Origin: Candidatus Thorarchaeota archaeon MP8T_1 | GTDB taxonomy: Archaea > Asgardarchaeota > Thorarchaeia > Thorarchaeales > Thorarchaeaceae | Direction of reading: 5' to 3' | Assembly: GCA_002825465.1 (NCBI GenBank) | Contig: PJER01000142.1 | Coordinates: 1 to 5,265, forward strand | DNA: 5,265 bases | Shown: piece by piece, positions 4,379 through 5,265 of the stretch | Layout: every line of letters begins with the position of its first letter | How positions within the stretch are numbered: the first letter of the stretch is position 1 | Translations under genes and position numbers: made by a program | Notes under the pieces: model-generated | Database searches by the model: none | Told to the model about the DNA's origin: nothing | What the model saw: only the letters and a program-made list of their open reading frames with translations

Positions 4379-5265
4379 ATGTCCAAAGATTTGGAGCGTG
4401 CTTTGTCTAAACTTCGATTTGACGATCAGGTTCTGGGATACTCCCTGATGACAAAGATTGGTAGACCATTTGTCAGTTTTGCTTTTCCTGACGAGCTGTT
4501 CCCCAGAGTAAAAGACAGTATCAAGCTCTATAAAGCAGACCTTCGCTTGATGACCATTGATACTGAGAAAGGGCTTGTGGTTCTTTCTCCTGTCGATGAG
4601 AATTGGATTTTGACCGTACTATATGTGCCCGAACTTCAACTTGGACTTGCTATAGCCAAAACTAAGAATGTGCTTCGTCTGCTTGAGGGAATTGAGCTTC
4701 CTCCACCGCCTGAAGATTTTGAAGACTCTTCAGAGTTGAACATTCAAGTGTTGGAGAGCATAGCCATTAAGGCTGCATCTGTTGAAGCACCTCCCGAAGC
4801 GCCTCCCGTAGTTCCTCCACCCGACGAGGAAACTTCTCCAGCTCCGGAAATTATAGCCAAGCCAGCCAAATTGCTTGCTCCAAAAGACTACAACATATCT
4901 CCAAATACAGTTCCCGCAAGAGGCTCTGAATATTCTAATTCTCTCTTGCTTGATTCTGCACTAAACAATGAGATGAAGAAGATATATCGTAATTTTGGCT
5001 TCGATGTTCTAATGCTTGTCGATGGCAATGTTTCTGTTGAGCATATTGCAGACTCAATGTTCCAACCAATTGATAGAGTTATGGAGTTTCTAAGGTGGAG
5101 TGCATCACGAGGAATAATAGAAGTTCCTATAGTTGATACGACACCCAAGTTTGTTACTGCTGGTGCATCGATTGGAACATACATAAAATGCCCGAAATTT
5201 GATGGTGATTTCTCAAAGGTATTGGTTGATGATATACATGTCATTAGACTATGTGATGGAAAACT
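4379..5265 (+). CDS. Second Roadblock/LC7-like protein with winged-helix-like C-terminus, 3' partial
   Basis: The frame opens at ATG 4379 and runs without a stop to the window edge, giving 295 complete codons. It is a paralogue of the protein at 1573-2511. Over residues 5-111, about 56 of 107 positions are identical by hand count, without gaps, including KL-FD, PF-SF, PDE, ADL, PELxLG and LPPPP. This region is the Roadblock/LC7-like domain. A Pro/Glu-rich linker follows (about 108-180), longer than in the first copy. Residues 208-249 (VLMLVDGNVSVEHIADSMF, then RVMEFLRW and RGIIEV) match the first winged-helix-like segment. The second begins at about 287 (VIRLCDGK) and is cut by the window end. 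No Bet3-like partner is visible within the window. It has its own upstream region and is divergent from the zinc-ribbon membrane protein. Likely a GTPase-regulator or scaffold subunit, by family only. Confidence 0.75.
   Translation, partial: MSKDLERALSKLRFDDQVLGYSLMTKIGRPFVSFAFPDELFPRVKDSIKLYKADLRLMTIDTEKGLVVLSPVDENWILTVLYVPELQLGLAIAKTKNVLRLLEGIELPPPPEDFEDSSELNIQVLESIAIKAASVEAPPEAPPVVPPPDEETSPAPEIIAKPAKLLAPKDYNISPNTVPARGSEYSNSLLLDSALNNEMKKIYRNFGFDVLMLVDGNVSVEHIADSMFQPIDRVMEFLRWSASRGIIEVPIVDTTPKFVTAGASIGTYIKCPKFDGDFSKVLVDDIHVIRLCDGK

Noticed and set aside
4888..5244. Minus-strand open frame of 118 codons
   Set aside because: It lies wholly antisense to the second Roadblock gene, whose plus-strand product aligns with its paralogue. 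The minus product is Ser/Thr-rich with no recognisable domain.
1..5265. CRISPR array, tRNA or rRNA gene, insertion sequence
   Set aside because: No regularly spaced repeats, no cloverleaf-like sequence and no transposase or terminal inverted repeats were seen. Gene order looks like ordinary chromosomal housekeeping.

Overview
The window looks archaeal and most probably Asgard (Promethearchaeota, perhaps Thorarchaeota-like). It carries a ribosomal protein L13e (eL13), which is limited to some archaeal lineages and eukaryotes. It also has two proteins starting with a Roadblock/LC7-like domain and a small protein that aligns by eye with the TRAPP subunit Bet3/V4R superfamily. Bet3/TRAPP-domain and Roadblock proteins are known features of Asgard genomes. 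Initiation uses GAGGT-type Shine-Dalgarno sites, and three of the six visible starts are TTG. The lineage is an inference; no marker in the window fixes it.

Left part (1-3024, all + strand, tightly packed): the 3' part of an L13e gene with an extra C-terminal helix-hairpin-helix-like domain; a PfkB/ribokinase-family kinase (428-1528); a Roadblock-type protein with a Pro/Glu-rich linker and two degenerate winged-helix-like segments (1573-2511); and a Bet3/V4R-like protein (2518-3024). The last two are separated by six bases and are in the same reading frame, so they are very likely co-expressed.

Middle part (3025-4202): a short gap with a good TATA-like box, then a four-helix membrane protein (3106-3624). 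It converges on a second four-helix membrane protein with a C-terminal zinc ribbon on the minus strand (3621-4202). The two genes overlap on a shared palindromic CTAG stop, inside an 8-bp perfect inverted repeat.

Right part (4203-5265): a 176-base divergent intergenic region, then a second Roadblock-type gene (4379 to the window edge, 3' end missing). This gene is a clear paralogue of 1573-2511, with about half of the N-terminal residues identical.

The most interesting unit is the Roadblock/winged-helix protein coupled to a Bet3-like protein. It could be a small GTPase-regulating or scaffold module on the line that led to eukaryotic TRAPP. That function is a hypothesis from fold and context only.
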